This document shows, one piece after another, positions 21,600 through 33,639 of a DNA stretch of 64,000 nt (positions are counted from its first letter, which is position 1; the number at the start of each line of letters is the position of its first letter). The stretch is from Flaccisagitta enflata (lineage: Eukaryota; Chaetognatha; Sagittoidea; Aphragmophora). Below the pieces are notes generated by a model. The model saw only the letters and a program-made list of their open reading frames with translations. It was not told the origin of the DNA and did no database searches. The position numbers were made by a program, and so were the translations under genes. Where the stretch lies: positions 104,966,001 through 105,030,000 of the forward strand of contig OZ231126.1 in the NCBI GenBank assembly GCA_965153355.1, read 5' to 3'.

Positions 21600-22620
21600 T
21601 CATTTTTCTATCTGCCATTTGTCATAGCTGGAATCAAGGTCAAAAAGTACTTAATTTTCTCTCTTTCTGCCATTTGCCATTTGTCATTTGTCATAGCCGA
21701 AATCAAGGTCAAAAACCACTTTTTTCTTTTTCTTTTTGCCATTTGCCATTTGTCATTTGTCATAGACAGAAACAAGGTCAAAAACTACTTTTTGCTCTCT
21801 TTTTTTTCCATTTGTTATTTGTCATAGCTGAAATCAAGGTCAAAAACTACTTCTTTCTCTTCTTTTTTTTTTGCCATTTGCCATTTGTCGTTTGTCATAG
21901 CTGGAATCCATGCAAAATTACTTAATTCTCTCTTTTTTGGCTATTTGCTATTTCTCATTTGTCATAGCCGGAATCAAAGTCAAAAACTTCATCTTTCTTT
22001 CTTTTTTGCCATTTGCCATTTGCCATTTGTCATTTGTCATAGACAGAATAAAGGTCAAAAACTTTTTTTTTATTCTCTCTTTTTTTTTTCATTTGTCATT
22101 TGTCATAGCTGAAATCAATGTCAAAAACTAGTGTTTTCTCTTTTTTTGCCATTTGCCATTTGTCATTTGTCATAGCGGGAATTGATGCAATATTACTTAA
22201 TTCTCTCTTTTTTGACCATTTGCTATTTGTCATTTGTCAAAGCCAGAATCAAGGTCAAAAACTTCTTTTTTCTTTATTTTTTGCCATTTGTCATTTGCCA
22301 ATTGTCATTTGTCATAGCTTAAGTTAAGGTCGATAATTACTTTTTTCTTTCTTTTTGCCATTTGCCATTTGTCATAGCCGGAATCATGGTCAAAAACTAC
22401 TTTTTTCTTTATTTTTTGCCATTTGCCATTTGTCATGTGTCACAGCCGGAATCAAGGTCAAAAACTTTTTTTTTCTCTCTCTTTTTGCCATTTGCCATTT
22501 GTCATTTGTCAAAGCCAAAACAATCATCAAATACTTCCTCACTTGCCATTTGTCACTTGTCAAAGCAAAAATTGTTTTCTTCTCTCTTTTTGCCATTTTT
22601 CATTTGTAATTTGTCACTGA
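21600..22620. repeat. Minisatellite of GCCATTTGTCATTTGTCATAG units
   Basis: About a dozen diverged units, each combining GCCATTTGCCATTTGTC with GTCATAGCCGGAATCAAGG, TCAAAAACTACTT and a pyrimidine run. Spacing is roughly 70-100 bp. The open frames across it are low complexity and periodic. Confidence 0.85.
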
Positions 22621-23216
22621 CTGAATCAAAATAGATAACTTTGATTCTGATTTTGATTTAGTTTTGAAATCTTTTCATTGATTCGTAAGGCGATATTAAA
22701 GGAAGAGACATTTTTGTAGGAGACATTTTTGTGGGGGACATTTTTTTGGGAGGCATCATAAGTGTGACATAAGGATTCTGAAACATTGACAAAGAGACAT
22801 CTCTTCATAAGGACAAAAATTTGAGAGCCATTTAAAAAGAGACGTTTTTGTACCTTCCCGTACACTCGAAAAAAAAGGACGATATATATTCATTGTATAT
22901 CGTAAAATTGTATAGTTACAGACGTTATTGTATTTTGCCCCAAAAATGCGATTGTATCGAATTGTACAGCAATTGTACAGAATTGTACACCAAATACTCC
23001 CAAATGTACAGCAAAGCCAACAGTTGTAAACATTTGGACGAGAAAGCGGAAGAAATCAGTAAAATACATGTAAAATATTTGGTGCCGTCCAAAAAAATTC
23101 CCGTACAATTATTAGATTTTAGGGCAGAAAACCAAAGCAGTTGTACAATTATTGTATCACTTGGACTCTCCCAAAAAAAAAGACAAAAAACATTAGGCGC
23201 CCAAAAATTAAAGTCT
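22621..23216. other. AT-rich, GTACAATTG-rich, no gene
   Basis: Several short palindromic words such as TTGTACAATT recur between 22900 and 23160. No coding signal seen. Confidence 0.45.
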
Positions 23217-23427
23217 TTTTAGTCGCGTGCACGCGACTCTACAACCCGCTTTGTCCGTTGGTTGGTAGGTCGGTCGGTCGGTCGGTTGGTCACACTTTAC
23301 TTTTTTTTATGATTTTATTTCTTTGACCTCACTGCTCCTGCCCAAATGATCTGGTGACCTCAAATATGGCCCCTGCCCACCCACACGCGACTTCGGTAGC
23401 CCTGTATCCGGCCTTGTTCCAGTACAA
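23217..23427 (+). repeat. Family A repeat, complete copy with perfect palindromic head
   Basis: The head AGTCGCGTGCACGCGACT is an 18-bp perfect palindrome. It is followed by CTACAACCCGCTTTGTCCG, a GGTCGGTC tract, a T-rich middle, CACTGCTCCTGCCCAAATG, and the tail ACACGCGACTTCGGTAGCC plus TGTATCCGGCCTTGTT. With 1636-1850 this defines the family. Confidence 0.8.
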
Positions 23428-23879
23428 TAATTGTAATAGAAGGAATTTGCGCGCGGAAAAAAACAAAAAACATTAGCCGCCCAAAAAGTTAAAGTTTTTC
23501 TCAAATACAATAATTGTAACCGAAGGACTTTGCGCGCAAAAGGCAAAAATATCTTATAGCCAAAAAAAATAGAGTCCAGCAACAATTCAATTATTGTCGG
23601 GAAAAAAGTCGAAGTCAGTCTTCGACTTTTTGACATATTCGAGAGAAACAGGGTTTTCATTTTCTTATGCGGAAGTTGGGGCTCTCCTAGGGCAGATTGG
23701 GGCCTCCGATGAAATTCATAGGGTTAAGTAAATTTGATAATTCTCTTTCATTTGGCAACAAGCAGAATTCTCTACGACAGATATTTTTTGCACTATGATT
23801 TTTTAAAGATTTATTTACGAATAATTTGAATGAATTTTTTTTATTTTTATTTTGTGTACGATCAATAAAGGAGTGTATC
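23428..23879. other. No recognisable gene
   Basis: AT-rich. A GTACAATAATTGTAA-type word follows the family A copy and recurs near 23505. Nothing else is supported. Confidence 0.4.
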
Positions 23880-24290
23880 TATGTTTACTTGAGCATGCAA
23901 ATACAAAAAGAAATATTCATGAGCACAGCTGCTCATCTGTGAGGGCGTTTTGAGCATTTTAGCTCATTTAGCTCACTTAGCTCAGTCTATTCTTTCTGAT
24001 TTTAAATATAATAAATGAATGAATATTTTCATACTTGTTTAAGCAAGTAAATTAAAAAAACATTTCAGTGAGCAGAGCTGCTCATCTGTGAAGGTGTTTT
24101 TAAGTATTCTTGCTCATTTAGCTCATTTAGTTTGCCCTTTTTCGTCTGATTTAGAATAGGATAAATGAATTAATATTTTGATTTAAGCATGCAAATACAA
24201 GAAAGCATGTAAGTGAGCAAAGCTGGTTGTCTGGTTGAATTATTTTGAATATTTTAGCTCATTTAGCTCATTTGGCTCAGTTTTATTTTT
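23880..24290. repeat. Tandem repeat, three units of about 145 bp
   Basis: Units begin near 23892, 24042 and 24184 with AGCATGCAAATACAA-like words and contain GCTGCTCATCTGTGA and TTAGCTCATTTAGCTCA. Diverged and non-coding. Confidence 0.75.
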
Positions 24291-24609
24291 CTTTGATTTT
24301 CAGTGCAATCAATACATACAATTGCTTTTGATTTGATCTAACAATTAAAGAAAATTTCAGTGACTGAAGAGAAAAGCATTGTGAAAAGTGACCAATGCTT
24401 ACGACTTTTTTCCTCACGGCGACAGCCGCCATTACTGGCAATAGGGATACTCTAACATTTTGCCACTTGGCCTTAAAAACAAGGGGAATTTTGCCTAAGT
24501 CCAAGATTGTTCTTTTGATTGTCGCAAAACCGCGATCACAACAATGCGCCATCTGTTTGGGCAAAATTATAGTTCCTTTGTTTCGCCCAGTTGAACTCGG
24601 GATCCCAAA

Positions 24610-24670
24610 CGCCGAAAGAGGAAGAGGAAGGGGAAGAGGAAGAGGAAGAGGAAGAGGAAGAGGAACAGGA
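24610..24670. repeat. (GAGGAA)n microsatellite
   Basis: GGAAGAGGAAGAGG run in a stretch otherwise without gene signal (24291-24920). Confidence 0.9.
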
Positions 24671-24923
24671 CAGGAATCAACGTTCAAAAATAAAAAAATT
24701 TCTAGGCTTTTACGTGCAGGGGGGGGGGGGAATGGGGACTGCCAAAAAGAAAAAGGGGGACAAACGAAAATGCCAATAATTAGCAACCTCGTATCAATTA
24801 TCCAAATTATGCTTTGCAGATTAATAAACTGTTTACAACTTTCGACGAGTTCTTCCCCATGAAGCCACGAAGCCAAGGAGCCCTCCCAAAATTTTGCGAT
24901 ACAGACTCTTTGTGTAACAAAAT

Positions 24924-26992
24924 ATGGAGCCTTTTGTCAAATTCCCAATTCCAGACCCTCCCGCTCAAGAATCCTTCAAGTTTAACGAGTTCAACTTGAA
25001 TTGGGGCAGAGGATATTCGCCACACTTCGAACCCTTGTTGTATGTTTGGGTGGACAACAAACCGCAATTGATCGGTCGATACATTGAAAGTTGCAAGGTG
25101 AGATAGCGTTAATTGATATTGGTTCTGTCTGCTTATTTGCCTTGTGATTTGTTTTTTTAATCTTGTACCTCCTTTCAACTTGTTTAAAAGCATTGCTCCC
25201 ACAATTTCTGTTTTCCATACTAGTGGAATAATTGCAAACAGCGTCTATTTATATTGCAAACTTACTTTAGAACAAAACCTCAATAAAAAAAAAGGTTGGG
25301 TATTTCATGTGTTACAAATTTTCTTTCCACTTTTCAGAAATTGTGGATTGAATGCTTCGACGCCTTTCTTATTACCAACAACGTCATAACCAGCCTATCA
25401 GACAACCGCAACGATACCCCCAAAAGCATCGCCAAGAAACAGAGGGATTTGCGTGTGGGTCCCAATGTCGTCATCCATCACCTCCTTAATGGCCAACTGA
25501 AACCAAGGCATGGTCAACGGCCGCAAGCATCATTAGGTTAGTTTGCCGATCCAGGAGAAGAGAATCCAATGACACTATATGCATTGAATGTTATACACCT
25601 AAATGACGCTTACAGTTTATTCTTTTACAAGCAACGGCATTTTTTTCCCCAAAATGCTCAAGACAGATAGAGATACCTACTATTAGAATAACTACAAAGT
25701 TCAGAATTTTGGAGCAATTTCAAGCATTGACGTTCTTATAAACTAGGTTCTTATAACATAAAGAATTGTATCCCATCTTTTTTTGACATTTGTCTCTCAT
25801 TATATTTCAGCAACAAGGATTATCGCTTTGTTGCATCCCCATCGTTTATCCACCGACAGGACAAGCAACAGCAGCGACTCAACTTCGGAATGCGGCACTG
25901 CATCATCCTCTCACAACAGCGGGAGCCAGCGTTTGGAAACCACGTCGCCCTCATTTATCTTAGAGGAGGAGGCTTGTGTGCTGTCCGATGTCAGTTCATT
26001 TGATTTGGAACTCCACTACAGCCAAACTCACAACATGGACAAGACACTTTCCAAGCACACGGCAACCAAGGTGATGGAGGAGGCAGCAGCGGCGAAGGCG
26101 GCGATTGTGCCAGCGGCGGCGGCGGCGGCGGCGGCGGTGCCGGTGGTGCCGGTGACGCTGTCGAATGCGTTTTCGCCCAACGAAATAGAAACGGCCAATG
26201 CATTGGTGGATTTACATTCATCAGGCCACTCATCGCCTACTTCGTCACCGCCGCCTCCAGTAGGATCAACTGACAGGCTCGATATGAACTTGCCTTGTTC
26301 GTCTTCTTCTGTCTCACCCCTTGGGAATGAGGATGGCAGTCAAGTAAGTCCGTCTCCTTTGCCACCTCCACCATCCTGTCCGTCATTGTCTTCTTCCGTC
26401 TCAACTCTGCCGCAGTCAGCTACCGGGCCGGCCACATCATTGCCACATATCGTGCCGGGAATGTCATCGCCACATTCAGCGGCGCAAATGTCACCGCCAC
26501 ATTCAGTGGCGGGAATGTCACTGCCACTTAACGCGCCGGGAACGTCATCGCCACATTCAGCGGCGGCAATGTCCCCGCCACCTACCGCGGCGACGTCATC
26601 GGCAAATACCGCGCTGGATGATGTGTATCTGGCTTTGCCTCCATTCCCTATTGAACCTTTGCAACAACTTACTGCGGTGGGAATGTCGCATATTGATCTG
26701 ACCCAGTCACATATGACGATGGGAACGTCAACACATTCGTCAGCACCACCTGCTTTGAGGAATACGGATCCCATCGCGCCGGCTTTGTCTCCGTCGCCTC
26801 TTGACCTTTGGCAGTCACATACCCCGTTGGGACCGTCATTGTGTTCCCCATCACTGAACGCGGATCCTCTCTCATTGTTGCCGTCTCAATCACGTCATGA
26901 CCTGCCGCACCCCCATACTCTGTCGTCTCCATCATCTTCATCACATTCCTGTTCACTGCTTCAGATGTCGTACAATCCTACAAACGCAGCAG
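24924..26992 (+). CDS. Three-exon gene of unknown function (3' end not seen)
   Basis: Exon 1 24924-25097: ATG with an in-frame TAA just upstream, 58 codons, donor AAG|GTGAGA. Exon 2 25338-25536: acceptor TTTCCACTTTTCAG, 66 codons plus one base, donor TTAG|GTTAGT. Exon 3 25811-26992: acceptor ATTATATTTCAG, phase matches, 393 codons plus one base, donor GCAG|GTATGT. The joined product begins with a compact conserved-looking domain of about 120 residues (LLYVWVDNKPQLIGRY; KLWIECFDAFLITNN; RVGPNVVIHHLLNG). After that it is a long Ser/Pro/Ala-rich tail with an Ala run and internal repeats such as SSPHSAAQMSPPHS. A folded N-terminus with a disordered tail would suit a regulatory protein. I do not recognise the family. 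Later exons would lie beyond the palindrome and the BEL element, or were lost. Confidence 0.65.
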
Positions 26993-27094
26993 GTATGTAC
27001 ATTTGCCTATCATTGTTTTTTTGGAAAGTATTATTATAATTATGATTATTACCATTAGTATTATTAGTCCTCTTACTATTACGGAGACTATCAC

Positions 27095-27932
27095 TTAAGA
27101 TTTGAGAGCATTTCAAAGATGAAAGGGTTTGAAGGGAAAACTGCGGCTTCAATTTCAGTGGCAATTTTGACATTTTTCACAAATTTCAATATTTTGTGGC
27201 TTTGGATGGACCAATCTGCATAAAATTGGTGATCAAATTGAAAAGTTTTTCCTGGTCTAGCTGATGGTAAAACGATTTTTGATCGATATTCCCTAAAAAA
27301 AATTTTTAAAGATTGTAGAAGCAGGTGCAAAAAAGTCATTTTTTTTGCAAATTGGTCAATTTTGGATGAAAAATTAGGCCACTTCCACTTCATAAAAAGA
27401 CTAAAAATAAAGTACTGCTCAGGAGCTAACCAGTGGTGCAATCGGCGTGTCAATATGTTTTTGCATTTAGATTTTTTTGAACTTCAAAGATTAAAGTACC
27501 CAAAAATTTTTATTTTAACATACCCTCAGAACTATGAAGTTCTCTAAAATCTAAATGCAAAAACAAATTGACGTGCCGATTGCACCACTGGTTAGCTCTT
27601 GAGCAGTGATTTATTTTCCTCATGGATTTTAAGTATTTTTATAAATTGAAAGTGGCCTAATTTTTTATCTAAAATTGACCAATTTGCAAAAAAAATTGAC
27701 TATTTTGCACCTGCTTCTACAGTCTCTTAAAATTTTTTTGGGGAATATCGATCAAAAATTTTTTTATCATCAGCTAGAACAGGAAAAACTCTTCAATTTG
27801 ATCACCAATTTTATGTGAATTGGTCCATCCAAAGCCGTGAAATATTGAAATTTGTGAAAAATGTCAAAATTGCCACTGAAATTGAAGCCACAATTTTCCC
27901 TTCAAACCGTTTGAAATGGTCTTAAATCTTAA
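27095..27932. mobile_element. 838-bp palindromic foldback element
   Basis: Arms of about 400 bp pair along their whole length around a centre near 27513. The left end is TTAAGATTTGAGAGCATTTC and the inverted right end GAAATGGTCTTAAATCTTAA. Arms share CCAGTGGTGCAATCGGC and its complement. A third, partial arm copy follows at 27950-28080 (GGATTGCACCACTAGTGAG). No coding capacity. It sits in the putative third intron of the upstream gene. Confidence 0.8.
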
Positions 27933-28080
27933 CAAAAAATGATAGAAACATGCGGATTGCACCACTAGTGAGATCTTGAGCTCATGGATTTTAGGTTTGA
28001 TTTCTAAGGGTAAGTGGCCCAATTTGGCGGCCAAAATGACCTAAATTTGACATTTTTACCATAACCACCATCAAGTTATG

Positions 28081-28402
28081 ATCAAAATATTGAATCTGGC
28101 ACCTCTAAATCATGGAGAAAAGTCATATAGCGAGTAGTTTTCAACAGTATAGACATAGTCTGTTTAAAAAAGCTGCAGGCTGGGGTGTTCAATTGATTTG
28201 ATGCAAAAACCATTGGCTCTAGCTCGCATACTTATAAAATGCACACTTTTCCACACTCTGCCCCATTTTTGCAATTTCATGAATTTCAAAAATCCAACAA
28301 CTAATTTCTGATCGTGGGAAACCCTAAAATAAAAAACCCATACTGCAACGCAAAAAAAAATATTACATTATAACTACAGCCCCTGCCCCTCTCCCTTACA
28401 TT
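28081..28402. other. No recognisable gene
   Basis: AT-rich spacer between the palindrome and the BEL element. No signal seen. Confidence 0.5.
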
Positions 28403-28724
28403 CTGTTAGCTAAGCATCGTCGATTAACGAAGACTACGCAAATGATAAACAGATCTCTAGATTGTGCGTTTAGACCTCTTATCAGACTTTAGCATGAATA
28501 GTTGGATTAGTTCTTCTGCCATGAATTGATATTTGGAATCTTACGTCAAATACTTCGGTATGTTATTGCTATATTATTGCTGTAATGATTAGTCAGTCAG
28601 TCTGTCAGTCTGTCACTAGTTTGTCAGTTTCTCATGATATTTTCACTTACTTTACAGTGTAACCAACTTGGAATAAAGACAACATCCGTAAAGTTACGCG
28701 CGGTTCGACTTATTTAGATAGATA
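28403..28724 (+). repeat. Possible 5' LTR of BEL/Pao element 1
   Basis: Lies directly upstream of the gag leader. It starts TGTTAGCTAAGC, contains AATAAA (about 28671) followed by GACAACATCC, and could end near GATACA. No second copy is present in the window, so the boundaries are a guess from composition and position. Confidence 0.3.
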
Positions 28725-28980
28725 CATAGGCGATACTGAACTAGGGTTGAACAAGATACAGTCAGCGGGGACTTAAAACCTGACATTACACGAAGGAATT
28801 CTTGCGTGAGACCCTCTTTCAAGTGAGACACTTGAAAGGACCTGAAACCGATTGCCCTTTTGTTCACATCGCCTATTGTGTCGACTCCACCGAAAGAGAC
28901 CCTCCTGAATCCAGACCGAATAAGAAAAAGATTTCCTCTCCAACTATCTCTGCTATTGACGAAAAGAAAATCGAGGTAAA

Positions 28981-31585
28981 ATGGATCAACGCTTGAATCC
29001 GTTCGCCGATCCTATCGTTGATGATAGGGCGGCCTGCGAATACATAAGAAATACAAACTCATTGCCGAATTCAACGCAGCCTATGCCGCAACCGTAGACA
29101 ACGAAGAAATAGCTTTAAGACGTGTTTCGAATGAACAACGTGAAGCGCTCGAAGGCGTTTTGGCCTCGCTACAACAATTTAGGCCTACTGACAATGTTAC
29201 GCAAGAATGCGCGGAAAATGTCGCCGCAAAAATCATCAAAGGGGGAAACATTCTCGCTTCAAAACCTGCGTTTGTCGACCTACCGGCCACAGACGACGCA
29301 ACAAAGGATGTAGAAAATTCACCATAGTCGCCGGCGCGCAACGGCGGCGCCGCGACCTCAAAGAAGACGCCGTCTCAATCAACTCAAGACAAAGATGGCC
29401 GGGGGTAAACCCTCGTGCCCCCAGCCGCAAATCCCAAACTCTCTCTTCGACCTCCCGCCGCGATCTGGTCGCTCGGCAAAATGCCACGGAAGAACATTTC
29501 CAGGAAGAACAGGGTAATGTATCGCTCGGTAGGAAAAAATCTGAAATGGCCAAGCGTGAACGAAATCGAAAACTCGAGGCTAAGAGACTCGAGATGGAAA
29601 AAGAAATAGAAGCAATGAAATTAGAGATGCAACGTAGATTAGAGGCCGAACAGGACAAAATTGAATTTGACTTCCAAACTCAAGAAGAAAAATTTAAACA
29701 GAGGGCCTTGAGGAATGCCTCAAGGAGAAAGGAAGCCCTCACGGAAATAAACGAAGAAATGGAATCGCTTGACTCTAAGTCAGCCTACGCCGCTTCTATC
29801 ACCTCCAAGGTTGAGACTTGGGAAAACAAGAACGCGAAGCTCACGGAGGGCACGCCCCCAAGCACCACTCTTGCCTCGTCAGCCGTGGACCCTACTCCAG
29901 GTAAGCAGAGTAGTTTTGACAACGCAACAACGAGTAACTTGACAGCCGATGAAACGGCACCACCCCCCGGGGCAGTGGCCAAGACGACACCAACCCCAGG
30001 GGCTCAGACCCTGGGAGTGAAACCACCCAAGATTACAAACCCAGATATAACCTCGAACTTGAACCAGACTTTAACCGACTTTAACCCTAGGCCAGACCTC
30101 TAAGATAAATGAGAACCTACTGAAGCTCTCAGGTACTACCGCTTCACCCCCGAGACCTCAAGACCCAAATTACAAGACCTTCAAGATACCACATGAGGAA
30201 GGTTTACATCTTCCGCCCAGAACAGTCGAGGCCCCAGCGTTCATAACCATAGGGAATACAACCTGTGTTCCAGGGACCCCATTTGTTGTCCAGCCGACTG
30301 CCACAACCACCAACGTGACCTGGTCTAACCAAAATTACACCTACCCTTCCTACCAACAACCTATGGACCCCCCAATACACCAACCTGACAAGCGGGTTAG
30401 CAGTGTTCATACTGCTCAATCCCCGACTGACAGAGTGGCAGTTAGCCAACAAGCTTTGCTCGCTCATCAGCTCATGTCCCAAAACCGACCTCAGAAAGAC
30501 AAGGTTTTTACGGGTTTAGACAAGAAAATTGACTTTGAATCTCATGTGCAGGAATTTCATAAGGTGACACAGATTGAGGGGTCAAACCCTACAATGGTAT
30601 CGTTGGAACTGAAACATTGGTTTGGCGGGCCCGCTGGCATCCAAATTACAGCAATGGTTCTAATGCACAGGAAAATATTGACAGGACTCAAGCTCAATTG
30701 AAAGCTGAGTATGGACGTAGAAAAGACACAGCCAGAAAAATGTTAGATGATACTTTGTCCGGGCCCCAGATCAATGCCAAGGATCACAAAGCCTTACAGA
30801 CTTTCATTTTTCATCTGCAAAATGCACATCTCAGGTCCATCGAAACAAATAGGGAAGCAACGTTTAACATGTCAGACACATACAATACGGTTTCATGATG
30901 GGCAGTAGAAAGCCAAAAGCATGAAGACCGTTTCTTGAGGGATGGTCAGGATATTCCTGACATAACCTTTACAGACTTTCTCGCCTTTCTTAAAACCCAA
31001 TACAGGATTGCGGAAAGGAAGGCAGAAATTTCCGATCAGTCGACCACCACTGCCAAATCCGCTGGTGGACAGACCCCCAATGGGAAATCCATTGGGGGGA
31101 ATGGACCTCAGTCCTTTCAGAGAAATGGACACAGGAAAACTATGGCTCGAATCGCGGCCGTAAATCCGGAACCTGATGAAGATGATTCGGAAGAATGCGA
31201 CAAAGAAGTCGACACGGAAGCTGTCGCTGCGGCAGCCGCGGCTGCTGCTGCGCCAAAACGACAACCAATGAAACAGAAACCAGGACAAAGAAGTGAAAAA
31301 CGACCAGGAAAATCGGAGGGGAAAAGTCCCTCTGATAATCAATCATGCCAGGTATGTAATGGGAAAGAACAGCACTGTTTGGACCAGTGTAAGAGCTTTA
31401 TTGACAGTGACAAAAAGTTTAGCCTATGCTTTAGCAAAGGATATTGCTACCGATGTCTATGTAAAGGCCATATGGCTTCCTCATGTACCTCAGATCAAAC
31501 TTGCTCAGTGTGTGGCAAACATCACCATGACTTGTTGCATGACGCAGAAAGACCCGAAGGAAAGCCTTCGGGGGAAAAGAAATGA
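28981..31585 (+). pseudogene. BEL/Pao element 1 gag, broken
   Basis: ATG at 28981 opens about 24 codons, then the coding frame shifts to 29053-29327 (helical, Glu/Ala-rich) and to the frame of 29207-30103, which holds a long charged coiled coil (KRERNRKLEAKRLEMEKEI). It passes through a Pro/Thr linker into the 30132-30701 frame and the 30617-31585 frame, with an in-frame TGA at 30896. The last part holds the Cys/His region of BEL Gag: CQVCNGKEQHCLDQC, then CYRCLCKGHMASSC and CSVCGKHHHDLLH. Domain order and spacing match BEL/Pao Gag. The stop TGA overlaps the pol ATG as ATGA (31582-31585). Confidence 0.8.
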
Positions 31586-33639
31586 CTAGCGGCCGCGTTT
31601 GTGGAACGTGGTGCGATCCGCCCCATAGTGCCAGTCCGAGTAAGGTGGGGGGATCGCTCCACTACCACTTAGATTCTGGTGCCACTTGTGAAGCTATTTT
31701 AGATGAAGTGGCATATGAAATTGACGCTGAAATTGAATCTAGACCATGCAACCTGTCAACCTTTAATTCCAAGATTTATAACCCAGATACTGAATTTGCC
31801 AAATTCATAGTTGAACCTTTAGATGGCTCTTTTTCTGTCAATGTAAATAAAGCTCTGGTGGGAAATAATCTCTCCGCTGAAAATGAAAAACCATTGTGTC
31901 AAAGTGATGTGAAAGGACTAGATTACCTTTCGGACATAATTATTGAAGAACTACCCAATAAAAATATTGGTTTGATTTTGGGTTCGCGTTTTGCATATAC
32001 GTGGGCAACGAATGAATTTAGATTTGAAAGTGAATCTAAGCCACTCGCGATTAAGACTATGTTCTCTTGGTGTCTGATAGGACCCCCATTAGAAACCCTG
32101 GATAAAACCACTAGTCTTTCTACGGGATTTGCTCTGATTGAAGCTGAGGAAAAATCATTGCAAAAGGAAATTGATTACATGTTAAGACACGATTTCATTA
32201 TGAAAGGCCATGAAGCCTTTTTACCTGAACAAACCCATTTTTCAGTTAATGACTATTATTCTTTAAAACAAATGAAGGATACACTATATTTTGAACCTGA
32301 ATCTGATCATTGGGTTTGCGGTGTCCCATGGAAAAATGGGTGGGAAGCTGCAGCCAAAAAATTGAATGCAGTGGATTTTTTCACGAACACTAAAAACAGA
32401 TTATTAAAGGAAAGAACCAAACTTGAAAAAGATCCCGTAAGAAAAGCTGGTGTTTTTGCCCAAATGAATGAGACCCTGTCATTAGGGCATGCTCGAATCA
32501 TTACTGACACAGAGGTACCACAGGGAAGCCCCTGTGTTTACCTTCCCATTCATGTTGTATGGAGGGCAGACAAACCAAATAAATACCGTATTCGTTTAGA
32601 CGCCGCCTCACAAGTTAAAGGCACTTTCTTGAACAATGAATTATTGAGTGGCCCAGATTTACTGAATAATTTACTGGGAGTCCTCTGGTGCTGGCGGAGG
32701 AGAAGATATCCGGTAAGCGCGGATGTCAAAGGATTTTTTCACCAAATAAAAATCCACCCCAATGACGTTTCTGCTTTTAGGTTCCTCTGGTTCAAGGATG
32801 ATACGATGAAAGACATCGTCACAGCCGAACATCTCTCTCACATATTTGGCTCTTCCAGCAGTCCCCCCGTATCAGTCTTCACCCTTCAGCATCACGCCAA
32901 AGAGGTAGATGACCTTTTTGTGAGTGATATTGTGCGTGCCATTTTGAAACAATTTTACATTGATAGTCTAGATTCCATTGCGGAAGCCAGACAAATGAAA
33001 AAAGACCTGACCATGGCTTGTAGACTTGGTGGGTTTGAGCTCACCAAGTGGGAGTCGCCATATCCCAAAATTTTAACCGATGAACCCGATTCTCTTTCTC
33101 AGAATGACGACGTGGGAAACCACGCCACTGAACCCGACAAAAATGAGAACTTCGCCGAGCCACCGGAAATCGAATTTGAGCAATTCGACGGCGAAGGAAA
33201 TGTGGAGAAAATTAGTGAAGCCTTCCACACTCCGGAATACTTCAAACAGGACGTAAACAACATGATGAACAAAGGGAGCGAGATATCTCCCACAGGTAAG
33301 ATTCTGGGGACTGGTTATGACCCAGAAACTGATTCACTGTATGTCAAAGTTACTGCTAAAGCCGAGGTGCCAGTTGTAACTAAGAGAGATTTTTTGCGCT
33401 TGACTGCAAGCAATTTTGACCCATATGGAGCTTATGCCCCTTGCACCTTACAAGGGAAAATTTTGTACCAAATTGTTAATGACATGAACATATCTTGGGA
33501 GGCAGAAATTCCTGACCCGGGAGTTCTCAAGGAAATCAATGACTGGAGAATCTCCTTGCAAAAATTGAAAACCATACGAATATCAAGATGGACTTCAGCC
33601 TTAGGATATGACAAGGTGCCAGCAAAGGGGCCAAAATAG
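31582..33639 (+). CDS. BEL/Pao element 1 pol, truncated after RT, active site altered
   Basis: An uninterrupted 685-codon frame. Residues of about 30-50 carry YHLDSGATCEAILD, the retropepsin DSGA motif. NIGLILGSRFAYTW and WCLIGP are typical of the BEL protease end. RT follows: LPIHVVWRADKPNKYRI, then motif A (VSADVKGFFHQIKI). Motif C reads FYIDSL where the family has YVDD, the second catalytic Asp being Ser (32965-32967). After the TKRDFLRLTASNFDPYGAY segment that normally leads into RNase H, the frame stops. RNase H and integrase are absent downstream. The intact frame with a lost catalytic residue suggests a recent change or a degenerate but long-open copy. It is more AT-rich than BEL element 2. 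Confidence 0.85.
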   Translation: MTSGRVCGTWCDPPHSASPSKVGGSLHYHLDSGATCEAILDEVAYEIDAEIESRPCNLSTFNSKIYNPDTEFAKFIVEPLDGSFSVNVNKALVGNNLSAENEKPLCQSDVKGLDYLSDIIIEELPNKNIGLILGSRFAYTWATNEFRFESESKPLAIKTMFSWCLIGPPLETLDKTTSLSTGFALIEAEEKSLQKEIDYMLRHDFIMKGHEAFLPEQTHFSVNDYYSLKQMKDTLYFEPESDHWVCGVPWKNGWEAAAKKLNAVDFFTNTKNRLLKERTKLEKDPVRKAGVFAQMNETLSLGHARIITDTEVPQGSPCVYLPIHVVWRADKPNKYRIRLDAASQVKGTFLNNELLSGPDLLNNLLGVLWCWRRRRYPVSADVKGFFHQIKIHPNDVSAFRFLWFKDDTMKDIVTAEHLSHIFGSSSSPPVSVFTLQHHAKEVDDLFVSDIVRAILKQFYIDSLDSIAEARQMKKDLTMACRLGGFELTKWESPYPKILTDEPDSLSQNDDVGNHATEPDKNENFAEPPEIEFEQFDGEGNVEKISEAFHTPEYFKQDVNNMMNKGSEISPTGKILGTGYDPETDSLYVKVTAKAEVPVVTKRDFLRLTASNFDPYGAYAPCTLQGKILYQIVNDMNISWEAEIPDPGVLKEINDWRISLQKLKTIRISRWTSALGYDKVPAKGPK

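Noticed and set aside
24395-24862. 155-residue plus-strand frame with Arg/Gly repeats
   Set aside because: Its repeat part is a GAGGAA microsatellite, and an in-frame stop separates it from the three-exon gene.
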